Assembly: GCA_030248825.1 (NCBI GenBank) | Contig: JARCMB010000106.1 | Coordinates: 1-8,003 of the forward strand | DNA length: 8,003 bases | Reading direction: 5' to 3' | Origin: Pseudanabaenaceae cyanobacterium MP8IB2.15 | Lineage (GTDB): Bacteria; Cyanobacteriota; Cyanobacteriia; Pseudanabaenales; Pseudanabaenaceae | In this document: positions 6,086 to 8,003 of the stretch, piece after piece | Numbering within the stretch: position 1 is the stretch's first letter | Layout: every line of letters starts with the position of its first letter | Position numbers and translations under genes: made by a program | The notes under the pieces: model-generated | The model's input: only the letters and a program-made list of their open reading frames with translations | Told to the model about the DNA's origin: nothing | Databases searched by the model: none

Positions 6086-6361
6086 ATGGCAGTAACTACT
6101 AACTTAGAACAAACTCTGCTTGAAACATTGCGATTTCTGCCTCAAGCCCAGCAGGCAGAGGTTCTCAAATTTGCTCGTTCTCTTCGTACAAGCTTTACTG
6201 ACCAGCCCTTAAATATATCCTTACAACAAATCGCTAAACTTCCGATTGCAGAGCGTCATCAGCTTCTTGCTGCTTATATTCCTGAGATGGTTCAAGATTT
6301 TTTAACCGATCCTGAACTCACCGAATTTTCAATCCTTGACACCGAAGACTGGGAAGGCTAA
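6086..6361 (+). CDS. Antitoxin of a MazEF-type toxin-antitoxin pair
   Basis: This small 91-residue protein lies immediately upstream of a MazF/PemK toxin (2 bases between stop and start), which is the main argument for its role. The N-terminal part, LEQTLLETLRFLPQAQQAEVLKFARSL (7-33), resembles the short helical module of cyanobacterial DUF2281/VapB-type antitoxins (L-P-x-x-x-Q-x-E-V-L-x-F). It is not an obvious AbrB/MazE swapped-hairpin fold. Residues 45-70 form a second helical segment (LQQIAKLPIAERHQLLAAYIPEMV). The acidic, hydrophobic tail DPELTEFSILDTEDWEG (75-91) is the kind of segment that inserts into the MazF substrate groove. So it is a MazF partner with an unusual-looking DNA-binding half, or perhaps no DNA-binding half. 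The ATG at 6086 is backed by GAGGA. It is probably co-transcribed with the toxin, perhaps also with the upstream transpeptidase. Confidence 0.75.
   Translation: MAVTTNLEQTLLETLRFLPQAQQAEVLKFARSLRTSFTDQPLNISLQQIAKLPIAERHQLLAAYIPEMVQDFLTDPELTEFSILDTEDWEG
6351..6357 (+). promoter_or_regulatory. Ribosome binding site GGGAAGG for mazF, inside the antitoxin gene
   Basis: This purine-rich site lies 6 bases before the toxin ATG at 6364, overlapping the last antitoxin codons. It fits translational coupling of the pair. Confidence 0.5.
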
Positions 6362-6363
6362 CC

Positions 6364-6723
6364 ATGATCGCTCCCAATCGTGGAGAAATTTGGTTGGTGG
6401 ATCTCAATCCTACCAGAGGGCAAGAGATGCAGAAAACCCGTCCTGTTGTTGTGGTTAGCTCAGACTTATTTCAACCAATCTTGCTACGAATCATTATTCC
6501 GATAACAACTTGGCAGGAAAAGTTGATCAATCGTCCTTTTATGGTTAAGATTCCAGCCACATTAGACAATGGACTGGATCGAGATTCTGCTGGGAATATT
6601 CTTCAGGTTCGTAGTCTATCAACCGAGAGATTTGTACGTTGTTTAGGGCAAATGTCATCTGAACGAATGAAAGAACTGTTAGCAGGGCTAATCATCTGCG
6701 TTGAGTACGCCCCAGACAAATAG
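6364..6723 (+). CDS. mazF: MazF/PemK-family mRNA interferase toxin
   Basis: This 119-residue protein has the usual MazF length. The family opening RGEIWLVDLNPTRGQEMQKTRPVVVVSSD occupies 6-34, with the conserved RP at 26-27 that carries the catalytic Arg. IIPITTW at 44-50 holds the conserved Thr that completes the RNase active site, and ILQVRSLSTERF at 79-90 is the family D/Q-x-R-x-x-x-x-x-R segment. MazF toxins are cytosolic dimers that cut single-stranded mRNA at short specific sequences and stop translation until neutralised by the antitoxin encoded just upstream. All expected motifs are present and the frame is intact, so it should be active. The cut sequence cannot be predicted. Neither gene contains CGATCG, which is compatible with mobile origin. 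No terminator is visible after the stop. Confidence 0.92.
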   Translation: MIAPNRGEIWLVDLNPTRGQEMQKTRPVVVVSSDLFQPILLRIIIPITTWQEKLINRPFMVKIPATLDNGLDRDSAGNILQVRSLSTERFVRCLGQMSSERMKELLAGLIICVEYAPDK

Positions 6724-6749
6724 TTTCAGCTAATGAGAATCAGAATATT

Positions 6750-6802
6750 TGATAATTATTGCTTGTTAACTCATAATTGTTCATTGTTCGCTGATAATTA
6801 TT
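6750..6802 (+). repeat. AT-rich direct repeats upstream of the 6804 gene
   Basis: The 11-mer TGATAATTATT occurs at 6750-6760 and 6792-6802, a 42-base period. Between them ATTGTTC is tandemly repeated at 6776-6782 and 6783-6789. The second 11-mer ends one base before the ATG at 6804. The block fills most of the 80-base gap after mazF and may be a regulatory site or a local duplication. Confidence 0.6.
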
Positions 6803-6803
6803 C

Positions 6804-7517
6804 ATGTTTGCCCAATTCCGCGTTCAGTATCCTCAAGGCAGCATCAAAACTGAAATGATGCCCAAAGTTGACGGTTTGCACGTATTTCGGGCGACAGTCG
6901 GTCATGGCGATCTGGTTCTGGGAACTGGTACTGCTGCCGATCCTGATTTAGAAATAGCTGAAGATCGGGCAGTCAAGCGAGCTTTGACGATTTCAGGTAT
7001 TAATTTTGATAGTTATAGTATGCAAGCAACGCTGATGCCCCAGCAAAAGATCAATAATCATCTGGTTTTACAGTCAAATCCTCAAAACAATCCAGAATCT
7101 TTGCCATCAAGTTCGCCAACTTTCCCGCAATCGATCGAACAGCTTGACCTATCCAATCTCAGTCCAGATTATCAGTCTGAATATAGTTCCAGTTACGATT
7201 CTGGTTATGAGTCTGATTATGAGAGCGAGTCCAATTCAATCATCGATCGTGCACCAGAACCAAGCATTCCAAGCGCAACCACAAAGACCGCTAGCAAAGT
7301 AGAAGTTCCAGCCGAAATCTCATCTGAACCGATCGATCTATCTGATGTCTTAGCCCAAACTCAAGTAGAGATGGCACGTTTAGGCTGGGATGTGGCTCAG
7401 GGGCGAGAATATCTCCAACGTAATTTCAAAAAGCGATCGCGTCAGGAATTAAGCACCTCCGAAATCACGCAATTTCTCAGCTATCTCAAATCGCAGCCCA
7501 CACCCCAGAATCTCTAA
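6804..7517 (+). CDS. Conserved hypothetical protein with YxSx tetrad linker
   Basis: This 237-residue protein has three visible parts and no assigned function. Residues 1-75 are a basic-to-mixed globular domain (QFRVQYPQGSIKTEMM, then DLEIAEDRAVKRALTISGI) reminiscent of small nucleic-acid-binding folds. Residues 76-178 are a low-complexity linker rich in Ser, Pro, Asn and Gln. Within it, 123-142 is five consecutive YxSx tetrads (YQSE, YSSS, YDSG, YESD, YESE). Residues 179-232 are a compact helical domain, DLSDVLAQTQVEMARLGWD then GREYLQRNFKKRSRQELSTSEITQFLSYL. I recall this from cyanobacterial proteins, where the GW-x-x-x-QGREYLQ-x-x-x-x-KRSRQ-x-L motif resembles C-terminal tails of Rad52/RecT-like recombination proteins; this is unverified. 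There is no signal peptide and no Shine-Dalgarno. The stop TAA directly abuts the ATG of the chorismate enzyme, so the two are surely co-translated. A HIP1 octamer is at 7433-7440. Confidence 0.75.
   Translation: MFAQFRVQYPQGSIKTEMMPKVDGLHVFRATVGHGDLVLGTGTAADPDLEIAEDRAVKRALTISGINFDSYSMQATLMPQQKINNHLVLQSNPQNNPESLPSSSPTFPQSIEQLDLSNLSPDYQSEYSSSYDSGYESDYESESNSIIDRAPEPSIPSATTKTASKVEVPAEISSEPIDLSDVLAQTQVEMARLGWDVAQGREYLQRNFKKRSRQELSTSEITQFLSYLKSQPTPQNL
7170..7229 (+). repeat. Five tandem 12-bp units encoding YxSx tetrads
   Basis: Each unit begins with TAT or TAC, the third codon is Ser in all five (TCT, TCC or AGC), and acidic residues occupy most other positions. The codons differ between units, so the peptide pattern seems to be kept by selection rather than by recent DNA duplication. 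Confidence 0.75.
7433..7440. repeat. HIP1 octamer GCGATCGC
   Basis: Full HIP1 palindrome in the codons for the KKRSR stretch of the 6804 gene. Confidence 0.9.
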
Positions 7518-8003
7518 ATGAAAAAGTGGTATTGGGATAAGCGATCGATCCCGCCTAAATTTACAGGGGCGCAGGTATGGGAAGCCTTATTTGCCGCCGA
7601 ACCGATTACGGCTTTACTAGAAAGTCCTGCCACAGCTCGATCGAAGATTTCGCGCTATTCGATCGCCGCAGGCAAACCACGTCAGATCTGGACACCGCCA
7701 TTAGGTGAGATTATGCCATGTCTACGCGAACTAGAAGCTCGGACTCGATCGACATATCCTGCGTTAGATCTGCCTGACATCCCTTTTACTGGTGGCTATC
7801 TGGGGTGGTTGGGATACGATCTTGCTTGGGAAATCGAAAAACTGCCATACCTTAAGCCCGATCTTCTTCCTTTTCCTGTCGCATTTTGGTATGAGCCAGA
7901 AAGCTTTGCTGTGGTCGATCACGATCGAGATCTGGTGTGGCTAGCCGCAAGTAGTTCAGAGCAGTTATCTATGCTCAACGATCGGTTGTTAAATTGGATA
8001 TCC
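7518..8003 (+). CDS. PabB/TrpE-like chorismate-binding enzyme, N-terminal part (3' end outside window)
   Basis: The open frame from the ATG at 7518 runs 162 codons to the right edge. It contains the N-terminal domain of anthranilate synthase component I or aminodeoxychorismate synthase component I. LLESPATARSKISRYSIAAG (34-53) corresponds to the LLES....RYS motif that binds the regulatory or bound tryptophan in TrpE and PabB. FTGGYLGWLGYDLAWEIEKLP (93-113) is the family GG-x-x-GY-x-GYD segment. The catalytic chorismate_bind domain lies beyond the window. Products would be aminodeoxychorismate (folate) or anthranilate (tryptophan). The tone (RYSIAAGKPRQIWTPPLGE) fits the PabB-like cyanobacterial group better, but the visible half cannot decide. 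Its start directly follows the stop of the preceding gene (TAAATG) and there is no Shine-Dalgarno, so translation depends on ribosomes finishing the upstream frame. CGATCG density is high here, as for native genes. Confidence 0.85.
   Translation, partial: MKKWYWDKRSIPPKFTGAQVWEALFAAEPITALLESPATARSKISRYSIAAGKPRQIWTPPLGEIMPCLRELEARTRSTYPALDLPDIPFTGGYLGWLGYDLAWEIEKLPYLKPDLLPFPVAFWYEPESFAVVDHDRDLVWLAASSSEQLSMLNDRLLNWIS

Noticed and set aside
6733..6858. 41-codon plus-strand ORF beginning at ATG 6733 and overlapping the start of the 6804 gene
   Set aside because: It has no ribosome site, its composition follows from the AT-rich direct repeats, and it overlaps a better-supported gene in another frame.
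1..8003. CRISPR array, tRNA or rRNA genes
   Set aside because: I saw no regularly spaced identical repeats with spacers and no cloverleaf or rRNA-like sequence on either strand.

Overview
The window reads as a cyanobacterial chromosome segment. The evidence is the frequent CGATCG core with three full HIP1 octamers (GCGATCGC), a PPOX-class flavoprotein of the cyanobacterial alr4036 type, an ArsA-like ATPase with a C-terminal HSP20-like domain, and two conserved-looking proteins of cyanobacterial character. I cannot name a genus. Shine-Dalgarno sequences are absent from most genes and clear only for the L,D-transpeptidase and the toxin-antitoxin pair.

Layout, left to right. The 3' part of a right-handed beta-helix protein enters from the left edge (1-920). 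An aspartase/fumarase-superfamily lyase follows (983-2380) and meets, stop codon to stop codon, a convergent gene of unknown function (2381-2839, minus). The gap 2852-3099 is not plain intergenic DNA: its minus strand carries about 71 codons in one frame, broken by two stops, that resemble the C-terminal end of a TnpB (IS200/IS605/IS1341-type) protein. Next come an FMN-binding PPOX-type gene (3100-3699), a lone DUF433 antitoxin-like gene (3870-4100) and, convergent with it, the ArsA-like ATPase (4119-5291, minus). A 200-base divergent intergenic region leads to an exported L,D-transpeptidase (5505-6041), a tightly coupled MazEF-type toxin-antitoxin pair (6086-6723), a short AT-rich gap with direct repeats, and a two-gene unit: a conserved hypothetical with a tyrosine-tetrad linker (6804-7517) whose stop directly abuts the start of a PabB/TrpE-like chorismate-utilising enzyme that runs off the right edge (7518-8003).

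The genes do not form one pathway. The window is a mosaic of housekeeping metabolism (aspartase, PabB/TrpE-like enzyme, PPOX), envelope functions (L,D-transpeptidase, beta-helix protein) and small accessory elements (MazEF, orphan DUF433, transposase remnant). I did not find a clear undescribed multi-gene system. The items most worth a second look are the TnpB-like remnant at the PPOX gene's 5' edge, the DUF433 gene without a toxin, the YxSx tetrad repeat, and two long stretches without CGATCG over DUF433-arsA and over the toxin-antitoxin region.
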